Positions 17,223 to 24,982 of a DNA stretch of 64,000 nt are shown here, in pieces. The DNA is from Pseudobdellovibrionaceae bacterium (GTDB taxonomy: Bacteria; Bdellovibrionota; Bdellovibrionia; Bdellovibrionales; UBA1609). Every line of letters starts with the position of its first letter. The stretch's first letter is position 1. The position numbers and the translations under genes are program-made. The notes below the pieces were generated by a model. That model worked only from the letters and a program-made list of their open reading frames with translations. It was not told the DNA's origin and did not search any database. Location of the stretch: the NCBI GenBank assembly GCA_020635075.1, contig JACKAM010000001.1, positions 1,798,001 through 1,862,000 of the forward strand. The letters run 5' to 3'.

Positions 17223-17981
17223 CTAGGGGTTGAGGGCAAACTCCACGAGAAGCGGGGCATGATCCGACATTTGACTCCACGGCCGACCCGACAACACCTG
17301 AGAGAGTGTCGGGGTCAAGTCTCGATAATAAACCCGATCCAAACACAAGAGTGGCATGAGGCTTGGAAACGTCCGAGCATAGCGGCCATGCAGACTGTGA
17401 TGAGCCTCTTTGACTTTCAGGTCACCGCCAATCTGACCTGAGACCGCCTGAGACCAGTCGTTAAAATCCCCCGCAATGATAATGGGACCACTTTCCACCT
17501 CCGCAGCCAATTTTCCCACCAGTCTCTCCAGCTGCCAACGCCGGCCCCGGGCCAACAGATTCAAATGAAGACATATCAGGTCGAGTTCTCCGCACTCTGG
17601 ATGAAGTACAGTTGAATGAAGGAGCCCTCTCCGCTCAAAAGGGTTGGTCGATATATCGATATTGCTCCACTTTTTAACCGGAAACCGACTCAAAATGGCG
17701 TTGCCATGGTTGGTGGTTTGATAAATGGCATTTTTGCCATAGGCATAATGATCCCACACCGAATCAGCCAAGAACTCCAGCTGGCTGGCAAACTCCCCAT
17801 TCACCACCCCATTTTGATTCAACACCGAGGATTCACCACGAATCTCCTGGAGGAAAACTAGATCGGCATTAACTTCGCGGATCGCCCGCTTGATTTCCTC
17901 CAAAACCTGCCGTCGACTATAAAAACAAAAGCCCTTGTGCATATTGTAGGTCAGAAGTCTCAGTCTCTTGTCGTTACCCAC
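17223..17981 (-). CDS. Endonuclease/exonuclease/phosphatase family protein (YbhP-like)
   Basis: A 252-residue EEP-fold metal-dependent phosphodiesterase. The family landmarks are visible: LLTYNMHKG (Asn), FLQEIRG (catalytic Glu), ICLHLNLLARGR, IIAGDFNDW (Asp and Asn), DRVYYRDL, and SDHAPLLVEF (Asp-His). It starts at a GTG directly after the TAG of the phospholipase D gene, with GAGGTGG as ribosome-binding site inside that gene, so translation is coupled. In E. coli, ybhP (EEP) is next to clsB (ybhO) in the same way, so a lipid-related phosphodiesterase role is plausible. Confidence 0.85.
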   Translation of the reverse strand: MGNDKRLRLLTYNMHKGFCFYSRRQVLEEIKRAIREVNADLVFLQEIRGESSVLNQNGVVNGEFASQLEFLADSVWDHYAYGKNAIYQTTNHGNAILSRFPVKKWSNIDISTNPFERRGLLHSTVLHPECGELDLICLHLNLLARGRRWQLERLVGKLAAEVESGPIIIAGDFNDWSQAVSGQIGGDLKVKEAHHSLHGRYARTFPSLMPLLCLDRVYYRDLTPTLSQVLSGRPWSQMSDHAPLLVEFALNP

Positions 17982-19139
17982 CTAAATCCACCTCTTGAAA
18001 AGCAAGACAAATCTGGCACCAAGTCTTTCCATAAAGGGTCGCCGATCCAATTCATCCAAGGCAATGTGTTTGGAGCCCCGGCAGTTGCCCTCAAACCATT
18101 CAACCAATTTTTCCAGATTTTCATTCTTGCTTAAGACCGCGTCGGCCTCCAGATCGTGGTAAATGCTGCGCGCGTTCAGATTGCTTGATCCCAGCTTACC
18201 CCACTGATCGACAATCACGGCTTTAGCATGGAGAAAGCCCCGCTGAAAAACAAAGAGCTTTACACCAAAAGGGATTAGAGGCCCAAGCAGGAGTTCATTC
18301 ACCCAGCGAGTAAACACCACATCTGTCTTTTCAGGATAACAAAGGCGCACATCCACCCCCCTGCGGGCAGCTCCAATAAAAGCACGAATCAAAAGTGGAC
18401 CAGGAACCCAATAGGGATTGGCCACCCATATCCGGTCGGTGGCACGCTCAAAGCGTTTGATCAGGTCCCTCATTCTTTGGCGACGAAGAGTCAGAGTGGA
18501 ATTCAGATGAATCCACGGACTCAGTACCCGGCAACGCTTCCCTCTGCGCATGAACTCCCGCAGGGTTTTCTTGCCAAAATAAAAGCCTCGCTGCCAGTTC
18601 TCCTCAAAGGCCTCTTCCAACAAGTCTACCCCTTCACCTTCAACTCGCACCCCCGTATCACACCATTCAAGACTGGACTCACTCACATTTATGCCACCAA
18701 CGAAGGCGACTTTGCTATCAATGAGGAATACTTTTTTATGGTTACGCCGGTTAGCTGAGAGAAAAAACCTCAAAGTACGCCAAAAACGGGGGAACAAAAA
18801 CCACCAAAAGCGACTGAATGGCCTAGGTACTGGATGGTAAACTCGGGTTTCGATTCCGTGAGCAGGAAGGGTTTCCAGTTGTTTGTTGACCCAATTGGGA
18901 GTGCCAATTCCATCTACAAGAATACGTACCCGGACGCCACGCTCAACAGCTTGCTCTAAAACGTGGAGGAGTTCGTTTCCAGCTCGGTCATCCTCAAAGA
19001 TATAGACTTCAATATCGATGGATTGGGTGGCTCGCCGGCATTCCTCCAACATTCGAGAGAAGTATACCCGACTCGTCAGGAAAAGCTCCTCCGACTTCCA
19101 TGCCACTTCAAATTTGACTTCTTGGGCCCCATTCTCCAT
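17982..19139 (-). CDS. clsB: Phospholipase D-type cardiolipin synthase (ClsB-like)
   Basis: A 385-residue enzyme with two HKD motifs: NHKKVFLIDSKVAFVGGINV and LHAKAVIVDQWGKLGSSNLN. Both have the trailing GG/GSxN residues. It lacks the N-terminal transmembrane pair of ClsA, which fits ClsB (YbhO). That enzyme joins phosphatidyl groups to make cardiolipin or phosphatidylglycerol at the inner membrane. The stretch FSRFWWFLFPRFWRTLRFF is a membrane-binding amphipathic or hydrophobic patch. It is the first gene of a two-gene operon with the EEP protein. Confidence 0.85.
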   Translation of the reverse strand: MENGAQEVKFEVAWKSEELFLTSRVYFSRMLEECRRATQSIDIEVYIFEDDRAGNELLHVLEQAVERGVRVRILVDGIGTPNWVNKQLETLPAHGIETRVYHPVPRPFSRFWWFLFPRFWRTLRFFLSANRRNHKKVFLIDSKVAFVGGINVSESSLEWCDTGVRVEGEGVDLLEEAFEENWQRGFYFGKKTLREFMRRGKRCRVLSPWIHLNSTLTLRRQRMRDLIKRFERATDRIWVANPYWVPGPLLIRAFIGAARRGVDVRLCYPEKTDVVFTRWVNELLLGPLIPFGVKLFVFQRGFLHAKAVIVDQWGKLGSSNLNARSIYHDLEADAVLSKNENLEKLVEWFEGNCRGSKHIALDELDRRPFMERLGARFVLLFKRWI

Positions 19140-19200
19140 CGGCCCATTCTACTTGACCCACTCCGCCCCAGCAACTCCCCGCCCCCACTCTATCCAACTA

Positions 19201-19240
19201 TCCGATATCGGATATCTGATATCGGATATCTGATATCCGA
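19201..19240. repeat. Tandem palindromic GATATC repeat
   Basis: A 40-bp stretch holds five GATATC hexamers in alternating context (CGGATATCTGATAT units). The whole is nearly self-complementary and can extrude as a hairpin. It lies just upstream of the ClsB gene start. Confidence 0.9.
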
Positions 19241-19251
19241 GCCACAAGGCC

Positions 19252-19278
19252 TCGGGAGCCTCATGGACCGAACTCCCA
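19252..19278 (+). repeat. 27-bp direct repeat, left copy
   Basis: TCGGGAGCCTCATGGACC and the following bases recur at 20775-20801 with one mismatch, on the two sides of the IS110 element but outside its mapped ends. Confidence 0.85.
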
Positions 19279-19365
19279 TCCAGAGTTCCAATCACGACCT
19301 CATCCCTCCCACAGAGGGTGGCTCTCCATGAGGCGGGTCGATGTGTTCCCAGTGAGTGAAAATCG

Positions 19366-19424
19366 AGTTCGGCTTGGTGCTGCGCTCTGAGAGAGAGCGC
19401 TGCTGCCGGACGCAATAAATGGAT
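19366..19424 (+). repeat. Dispersed palindromic repeat, copy 2 (interrupted)
   Basis: It matches the complement of 5051-5110. The match stops after AATAAATGGAT at 19424, where the IS110 element starts. It resumes at about 20735 with ATAGACATGT (copy 1 has ATAGATATGT). This is an interrupted copy of the repeat. Confidence 0.75.
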
Positions 19425-20734
19425 CCAGCCTGGAATACCCTTAAAAGCATAAATCGGGTATTTTTTGGCTCCAAACAGCCGTTATGCAAAACCAGGAGGA
19501 TCCACAATGACAACTACAACGATCGCACTTGATATTGCAAAGGAGAAAATCCACGTTTATGGCGTAGATAGCCAAAATCGCGTCATAATAGACAAAGTTT
19601 TTAATCGAAAGAAACTCCTCTCTTTTTTGGCTAACCATCAGCCGGTGAAAATATTTATGGAGTCTTGTGCCGGTTCAAATTGGCTTTGCCAGCGCCTCAA
19701 TCAAATGGGACATCATGCGTCTCGTATTTCAGCTCAGCACGTAAAGCCTTATGCGAGCCACCAGAAGAATGACCGTAATGATGCTCGCGCTATTTTGGAG
19801 GCTAGCCGAAGGCCAGGTGCTCTTTTTGTAGGAGTAAAATCCCCGTGGCAACAAGAGTTACAATGTCTACACAAAATGCGAGATCGAAGACTCAGGGACT
19901 ACAAAGCTCTCAATAGCCAAATCCGGGGATTCCTGTTTGAATTTGGCATTTTAGTCCCTACGAGTTCGGCTAAATTCTTTAAAGTTATTCCCAAGGTCCT
20001 AGAAGAAGCCGAGTCATCACTCAGTGGGATAATAAGAGATGAGATTTATGAACTCTTCGTTGAGTGCCGTAACCATTACCTAAAGGCTGAAGAGCTCGAA
20101 AAAAAGATCCGGGATTACTGTAGTGAAAGCCATTTCTACCGCAAGGCTATCGAAGAAATATCAGGCGTGGGACCTCTGGTGGCCTCAAGATTTTTGTCGA
20201 CAATAAGCAGCCCGAGTAATTTTAGGAATGGAAGACAGGTCTCTGCTCACCTAGGTCTAGTTCCACGACAATATTCGAGTGGAGGACGGACAAGGCTTGG
20301 AGGCATAACGAAAAATGGAGACATTGGCTTAAGAACTATGCTGATCCAGGGAGCGCGAGCCAGACTCGCTAGCTTAGTGAAAAAGCAATATCCCACTCAG
20401 GAACAAAGTAAGCTTTTAATGTGGGTAGAGAAAAAGGGGTTCAATGTCGCGGCAGTGGCCCTAGCTAACCGAAATGCCAGGCAAATGTGGGCGATTATGA
20501 ATAAATGTGCATAGAAAAACAAAATCCGTGTCAACAGAAGGAAGATAAAAAGAGTCGGACTCTTCCCGATAAGGACCTAACGAACATGCAGGCCTAACCA
20601 GGGTCAGGGACGCAATGAGGAGATCGGGAGCAACATCAATTATCTGGGCTAGGAATTACCTTCCATAAGAGCCGAATAGACATAAGTTGCCTTCACTTCT
20701 TATCAATCTTCGGTTGACACAACAGGCTGGATCC
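19425..20734 (+). mobile_element. IS110-family insertion element (IS1111-like ends)
   Basis: The limits are inferred by comparing the interrupted repeat with the intact copy at 5035-5110. Subterminal inverted repeats ATGGATCCAGCCTG (19419-19432) and CAGGCTGGATCCAT (20723-20736) frame it. There are about 80 bp before and 220 bp after the transposase gene. The downstream non-coding stretch (20515-20722) is where a bridge-type guide RNA would lie in IS1111-group elements. No target duplication is expected for this family. Confidence 0.75.
19507..20514 (+). CDS. IS110-family DEDD transposase
   Basis: A 335-residue recombinase. The N-terminal RuvC-like domain shows IALDIAKEKIHV (Asp), IFMESCAGS (Glu) and KNDRNDARAI (two Asp), the DEDD set. 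The C-terminal transposase_20 domain begins at ISGVGPLVASRFL and continues with GLVPRQYSSGGRTRLGGITK and NGDIGLRTMLIQGA, which includes the serine region used in strand exchange. ATG at 19507 has AGGAGGA 6 bp upstream. The gene appears intact, so the element may be active. Confidence 0.93.
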   Translation: MTTTTIALDIAKEKIHVYGVDSQNRVIIDKVFNRKKLLSFLANHQPVKIFMESCAGSNWLCQRLNQMGHHASRISAQHVKPYASHQKNDRNDARAILEASRRPGALFVGVKSPWQQELQCLHKMRDRRLRDYKALNSQIRGFLFEFGILVPTSSAKFFKVIPKVLEEAESSLSGIIRDEIYELFVECRNHYLKAEELEKKIRDYCSESHFYRKAIEEISGVGPLVASRFLSTISSPSNFRNGRQVSAHLGLVPRQYSSGGRTRLGGITKNGDIGLRTMLIQGARARLASLVKKQYPTQEQSKLLMWVEKKGFNVAAVALANRNARQMWAIMNKCA

Positions 20735-20802
20735 ATAGACATGTTCGAAGATTTTTACTCAGCTGGGATAAGCATCGGGAGCCTCATGGACCAAACTCCC
20801 AA
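20515..20802 (+). other. Non-coding end of IS110 element and flank
   Basis: No gene was seen. It includes the short hairpin AGAGTCGGACTCTT at about 20550, the right inverted repeat (20723-20736), the junction with the interrupted repeat (about 20735), and the right copy of the 27-bp direct repeat (20775-20801). A guide RNA could be encoded in 20515-20722. Confidence 0.5.
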
Positions 20803-21030
20803 CGACGCAGACGACCCCTTTTCACTAGCCAAACCCCAGATTGGTCAAAAGGTCCATTGGCCCGGCAAAAGGGCATAGATGCGAGACGAGAGGGTTCGAG
20901 CGAGGGAGGCAGCCAGTTGAGTGACCGAAGGGAGTAGGCTCAACTGGCCGGGTCGAAGACCCGTAGAAATACGTTGGAACGAGCGAGAACCTGATCAACG
21001 AAGCAGATGAGCCCTTTTCACTGGCCAAAC
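20803..21030. repeat. Paired 32-bp direct repeats around hairpins
   Basis: 20803-20834 and 20999-21030 share 28 of 32 bases (CCCTTTTCACT and GCCAAAC in common), 196 bp apart. Between them lie a stem GCCAGTTGAG/CTCAACTGGC (20912-20948) and the small hairpin CGGGTC-GAA-GACCCG (20949-20963). The right repeat abuts the stop codon of the gene at 21031. It looks like a degenerate mobile repeat. Confidence 0.65.
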
Positions 21031-21501
21031 TTAAGGGAGTTTTTTCCAGATGTAGATGAACGGCTTCCCCCCCAAACTCAAATACAAGTAGAACTCGTCT
21101 CCTCGCACTTCAGCTCGGGTCATGGTTTGGCGACCCTCTTTCATATCAGGGTCGGCACCACAGCCTAAGGCATTATCGGGGTTGACCCAAGTGACTTGGT
21201 CAATAAGTTGGCACTGATTGAAGATGTAGTTCCCGTAGCGCTCGCAAAAACCTCGTTCACCGGTTCTGTCCCAGTAAAGCCGATTACGCCCACCTTCCAT
21301 AAACTCAAAAATGAGATTGAGGTTTGGATTGCTGGGAGGGAACTCCTGACCATCGTAAATGTACTTGTGCCACTTCCACTGACCGAGAATGGCATCTCCG
21401 TGACAAATGGGTGTGATTGTGTTGTTTGCAGGCGCATCGCTACCCAGTGCTACGCCGGAGGCGAACACCACTAAAAGACTCACAATGAATTTCTTCATCA
21501 T
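21031..21501 (-). CDS. Small exported protein, lipocalin-like pattern
   Basis: A 156-residue protein with a signal peptide (MMKKFIVSLLVVFASGVALG). The mature part begins with CHGDAILGQWKWHKYIYDG, like the opening strand of lipocalin-type domains (GxW). It is rich in beta strands and has five cysteines in the mature part. Its ATG overlaps the stop of the upstream metallopeptidase gene (ATGA), so the two are translationally coupled and may work together. No family was recognised with confidence. Confidence 0.6.
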   Translation of the reverse strand: MMKKFIVSLLVVFASGVALGSDAPANNTITPICHGDAILGQWKWHKYIYDGQEFPPSNPNLNLIFEFMEGGRNRLYWDRTGERGFCERYGNYIFNQCQLIDQVTWVNPDNALGCGADPDMKEGRQTMTRAEVRGDEFYLYLSLGGKPFIYIWKKLP

Positions 21502-22892
21502 AACCAGCCCCTTTTATTTAGCACACCCTGTAGGATCCCGACTTGTGACTCATCCAAACCGACTTCTTCAACAGAAGACAACAAGGATGGAGCAAAATCC
21601 TTCATACCTGAACCGGGACCCATGTGAGCCAAACTCGTCAATGCAAGTTTGCCTGCCAACTGAATCCCTAAAGCCTTTCTAAGATCCCACATGGTGCCAC
21701 TGACAACCGTGGAATCATGGTAAAGGCCACCATTAAAATCTCTAAATGCCTGAAGATCATTCTCCAAAGTTCGCCGAAAGGGCGCCTTTAAATAGGAGTA
21801 CTCAGCCATTTTCGGATTATCCAAGAACAAAGCTGCAATAAAATCCGAGTATCCTTCGTTCATCGAACCGCCCTCTTTCTCATGGGGAAGTCCAGCAACT
21901 GCATCCACCACACCGTGGGCAGCTTCATGGATAACAATCGAAGGGTCTCGGGGAATATTACGGTAAACCACATTGTCCCCGTCTCCGAGCCGAATATTTC
22001 CTTTATAATAAAAAGCGGCATTAGAAGGTCTCAGACCACCCACATGAACTTTAACATTTAATTTAAAGGGAAGAACAAATCCAAAGTCCTTACTGAGCCA
22101 CTTAAGAGCCGACTCGACAAAATAGTAAGCTTGAACTTCGTCGAAAGGCTGTTCGGCTGGCGTAAAACGAAACTCGTGGCTAGGGCTGTAGGCCCTGCTA
22201 TTGGTGTCGGACTCCACCTTAACCGTTTCGCTATTTAGGGTCCCATCGCCTACTAAGTTCATGAATTCAACTTCAGTGAGCTTGGTGCGATCAGGAAATC
22301 CCAAGAACACCATGCCACTTCCATTGGCCAAATGTTGAGCCAAGGACTTGCGCTCAAGAATATTTGCCGTTCCAGAAAGTTTGAGCCGAATGACGTCGGT
22401 CTCATCCGCATTGAAGTAGGTCACTTCCAAGTGTGGTTCATAACCAACCATCTTGCCATCGAGGACTACCTGCACCGGAAAAATCTTTTTTGCCGTTCTC
22501 AGCTCTGGGTATTTCTTCCAGGCAACCCCGAGAACAAACTGTTTGCGTTTCTCCAGCTGCTGAGCCTTTTTCACATCCTCAGCAATCGGATCTAACTGGG
22601 CCAATTGGGCACGGACAAATTGAGGAGCGCCTTTTTCATCCCGTACGACTTTGACCCAGGTATCGGCAACAGGAAATCCGCCGGCCATGCCACGCCAATG
22701 TTCCACCTGATGACCCATCACCTTGGTTTTCCGCAAGCTGTCTTTTCTTGGAGTGCTGATGATGGTGGCAATTTCGGCAGTGAGCGGCTGGTGCAGTTTG
22801 CTATCCCAGTGGACTTCGCGCAGACGATCCCCAGGACTACAGCCCAAAAAGGGCACGGCTAGTATTAACGCAAAAAAACCAAAGTATTTCAT
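21498..22892 (-). CDS. Thermolysin-like (M4-type) metallopeptidase lipoprotein
   Basis: A 464-residue lipoprotein: the signal ends at FLGC (Cys18). The first 230 residues resemble the propeptide (FTP/PepSY-like) of M4 peptidases. The catalytic site is in HEAAHGVVDAVAG (H322, E323, H326), with the third zinc ligand E346 in SMNEGYSDFIAALF. This is the gluzincin spacing of thermolysin (NExxSD). The C-terminal His region of classic M4 enzymes is not obvious, so the catalytic domain may be shortened. It probably acts at the envelope. It is coupled by a 4-bp overlap to the small exported protein. Confidence 0.8.
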   Translation of the reverse strand: MKYFGFFALILAVPFLGCSPGDRLREVHWDSKLHQPLTAEIATIISTPRKDSLRKTKVMGHQVEHWRGMAGGFPVADTWVKVVRDEKGAPQFVRAQLAQLDPIAEDVKKAQQLEKRKQFVLGVAWKKYPELRTAKKIFPVQVVLDGKMVGYEPHLEVTYFNADETDVIRLKLSGTANILERKSLAQHLANGSGMVFLGFPDRTKLTEVEFMNLVGDGTLNSETVKVESDTNSRAYSPSHEFRFTPAEQPFDEVQAYYFVESALKWLSKDFGFVLPFKLNVKVHVGGLRPSNAAFYYKGNIRLGDGDNVVYRNIPRDPSIVIHEAAHGVVDAVAGLPHEKEGGSMNEGYSDFIAALFLDNPKMAEYSYLKAPFRRTLENDLQAFRDFNGGLYHDSTVVSGTMWDLRKALGIQLAGKLALTSLAHMGPGSGMKDFAPSLLSSVEEVGLDESQVGILQGVLNKRGWL

Positions 22893-22933
22893 CTTCGGTC
22901 GCCCCTCGAAAGTTCAGTTGGTGAATCAAACAG

Positions 22934-22960
22934 GGGAGGCCAACCCTCAGCCTCCCCCGT
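22934..22960 (-). terminator. Weak hairpin terminator
   Basis: GGGGAGGC and GCCTCCCC pair around a 9-nt loop downstream of the minus-strand gene ending at 22972. The T content after it is low. Confidence 0.5.
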
Positions 22961-22971
22961 AGAGAACCGGT

Positions 22972-23376
22972 TTATTCGATAGTGAGGGACTTCTCCATGA
23001 ATGTTCCGTCACCGTTCATGAACCGGACTTTGTGCTCGCCTGTTCCCATTTTACCAAGAGTGACCTCTTGAGTAAATGGAACCAGGACCATGATGCACAT
23101 ACCTTGGCTCACACTTGCGACCGAACGAACCTCATGAATCTTTGTTGCCCAATCGTGCTTAACATCCGCTCTTTTCCAGCGATAGCAGCCATTGGGAAAC
23201 AAGCCATTCACTACGACATAGGCCTCGGATTCTGCATCGAACCCGCCCGGAATAAAGGCATCATTGATGCCGATTGTTACTTCTACTTCTTTTGGCATTG
23301 GAGCTGCGTTTGGAGCGACAAAAGGAATCGCGAAAACGGCAAATCCAACGAGTGCAGAAAGAAATAATTTGTTCAT
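22972..23376 (-). CDS. Small exported protein of unknown function
   Basis: A 134-residue protein. The ATG at 23376 is preferred over 23418 because GGGGGG lies 6 bp upstream and a signal peptide follows directly (MNKLFLSALVGFAVFAIPFV). The mature part is beta-rich: VEVTIGINDAFIPGGFD, then AYVVVNGLFPNGCYRW and VPFTQEVTLGKM. Two cysteines (NGCYRW and GMCIM) may form a disulfide. The pattern is that of a single Ig-like or cupredoxin-like sandwich, but copper ligands are not evident. Confidence 0.65.
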   Translation of the reverse strand: MNKLFLSALVGFAVFAIPFVAPNAAPMPKEVEVTIGINDAFIPGGFDAESEAYVVVNGLFPNGCYRWKRADVKHDWATKIHEVRSVASVSQGMCIMVLVPFTQEVTLGKMGTGEHKVRFMNGDGTFMEKSLTIE

Positions 23377-23601
23377 GGTAACCCCCCTTAGATGATTGAT
23401 GGTTCTAACAGGTTTCAATGAGCAATGCTCGTACCAATCTGAAACATGGACAATTTACAGCTGGAGAATTTAGCGGGAAGTAATGTCCCAATTCCAATGC
23501 CCGCAATGAGACCAAATGTTTAGTGCGCCGAGTTACAATCCCCGTTTGTCTTTCGCGAGGGAATTCACCTAATATGTGTCCCATTGTTTGGAGGATTCCC
23601 T

Positions 23602-23982
23602 ATGGAATTTCGATACCTTCTATTTGTTTCAGTTATGACTGCACTGCTTTCACTACCTCTCCATGCTCAAACTGTTGATTTTGATGCGGAGCAAAAAGGT
23701 TTTTCCAACCTCCGTCAAGCCGGCGAGTTGGTCACTCTGGAAGTCACTCCAAAAGAAAAAGAGCTGCGCTTGAAGGTCGTTGGTAAGACCGGCGCAAAAG
23801 TGAAGGTCGATGATCTCTCCCTGCAAGCCACTTATGGCTTTGGTAAGGTGAAGAAGCGCATGACTCTCACCCGCCAAAACAACGAGTTCGTCATCAAGAT
23901 GGATAAGGAAAAACCTCTCGACCTGCAGATCCGGGTCATGACCGACGACCAAGCCGAAGACTTCAACTTCAAACTGAAATAA
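23602..23982 (+). CDS. Small exported beta-rich protein
   Basis: A 126-residue protein starting at ATG 23602 (GGAGG 7 bp upstream) with a signal peptide (MEFRYLLFVSVMTALLSLPL, cleavage after HAQ). The mature part is short and charged with alternating strands (KELRLKVVGKTGAKVKVDDL, LDLQIRVMTDD). No cysteine. No family recognised. A perfect 102-bp inverted repeat begins 7 bp after its stop. Confidence 0.65.
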   Translation: MEFRYLLFVSVMTALLSLPLHAQTVDFDAEQKGFSNLRQAGELVTLEVTPKEKELRLKVVGKTGAKVKVDDLSLQATYGFGKVKKRMTLTRQNNEFVIKMDKEKPLDLQIRVMTDDQAEDFNFKLK

Positions 23983-23989
23983 GTTCCAC

Positions 23990-24091
23990 AAAAGGTTCCA
24001 GGTCCTCAACTGATATGCATAGTGACAAAGTGAACTCCCCCAGGAGTTCACTTTGTCACTATGCATATCAGTTGAGGACCTGGAACCTTTT
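23990..24091. repeat. Perfect inverted repeat, 49-bp arms, 4-nt spacer
   Basis: The left arm 23990-24038 (starting AAAAGGTTCCAGGTCCTCAA) and the right arm 24043-24091 are exact complements with the spacer CCCA. It lies between two convergent genes, 7 bp from one stop and 5 bp from the other. AAAA and TTTT at the arm ends would make it a bidirectional terminator, but the stem is far longer than needed. Confidence 0.97.
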
Positions 24092-24096
24092 GCGCG

Positions 24097-24849
24097 CTAC
24101 AGTTTGTAGATGAGTGACGAAGTATACGTCGTATCCGTCTTCTTCACTCCCTCCGGCGGCCGATTATCATGGGACAGTTCAGCTTCGACGGCAAAGGCAA
24201 GGGACTCGTTCCAGTCGGCTTTGAGCATGGCGCTGGCGAAAGCGTGGTGGTCACTCATCTCATCGAGTTTGGGTTGAAAGTAAATGGCGAGCACCCCCGT
24301 TAGACTGGCATCGGGCTGCGTTTTAAGGGACAAATAGAAATTGCCTCGGGCGGTATCTTCGGTGCCTTCAGGGAGGAGGCCTTTCTCGGTAAGTTCCTCA
24401 TGAGAATAAAAGAGGCCGGCACCAATTGCCCACAGCGTAAGTTCCTGCTCCAACTCCCAGCGACCACCCACGCCTGCTAAGGCGCGGAGGCGAAGACGCT
24501 TAAACTCATCGGTTTGGGACTGAGTATAGAGTTCCCAAAAAACATCTTCTTGGATGGGGCGAACATGGCGGAGGTGGAGAAAACTCTTGTTGGTGTCCTT
24601 GATTTCAAAGCTTTCACCATAATTGTAGCTCAAAAGAACAAAGTTCTGATAATCACCGGTGTTCCAAACCGAGTTGTGGCCCAGACCGGCGCGGAATTTT
24701 TCGGTGTTGCCGGAGCTACCGCCCATTTCAAATTTGAACTGTCCAGTATAGCCAGTTTCTGATTTCTTTGGCCTCACCGCTTCAATATTGACAATAGCCC
24801 TCACGGGAAGTGGTAAACAAATAATCAGCAACACCAGCAATCGACGCAT
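24097..24849 (-). CDS. DUF481 (YdiY-like) outer-membrane protein
   Basis: A 250-residue protein with signal peptide (MRRLLVLLIICLPLPVRA). ATG 24849 has AAGGAGGA 7 bp upstream; a TTG two codons earlier is unlikely. The mature part starts with TGYTGQFKFEMGGSSGNTEK, as in DUF481 proteins. A series of amphipathic strands follows (NFVLLSYNYGES, LRALAGVGGRWEL, LSHDNRPP) and it ends SSLIYKL, typical of a small barrel. E. coli YdiY is a salt- or acid-induced outer-membrane protein of unknown mechanism. Confidence 0.75.
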   Translation of the reverse strand: MRRLLVLLIICLPLPVRAIVNIEAVRPKKSETGYTGQFKFEMGGSSGNTEKFRAGLGHNSVWNTGDYQNFVLLSYNYGESFEIKDTNKSFLHLRHVRPIQEDVFWELYTQSQTDEFKRLRLRALAGVGGRWELEQELTLWAIGAGLFYSHEELTEKGLLPEGTEDTARGNFYLSLKTQPDASLTGVLAIYFQPKLDEMSDHHAFASAMLKADWNESLAFAVEAELSHDNRPPEGVKKTDTTYTSSLIYKL

Positions 24850-24946
24850 GAACAATCCTCCTTAGGGTGACCAACCTAACCAGTCGTGGGAGTCTTGCCA
24901 ACCCCTGACGCTCCGGCAGACGGAGGAAAGTGAAAGTTGAAAGGCC

Positions 24947-24976
24947 TTGGCCTTCGGCCCGCAAATTCCCTATACT
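24947..24976 (+). promoter_or_regulatory. Candidate promoter giving a leaderless transcript
   Basis: TTGGCC (24947-24952), an 18-bp spacer and TATACT (24971-24976) lie so that transcription would start at about the ATG at 24983. No Shine-Dalgarno sequence precedes that ATG. Confidence 0.45.
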
Positions 24977-24982
24977 CATGCC

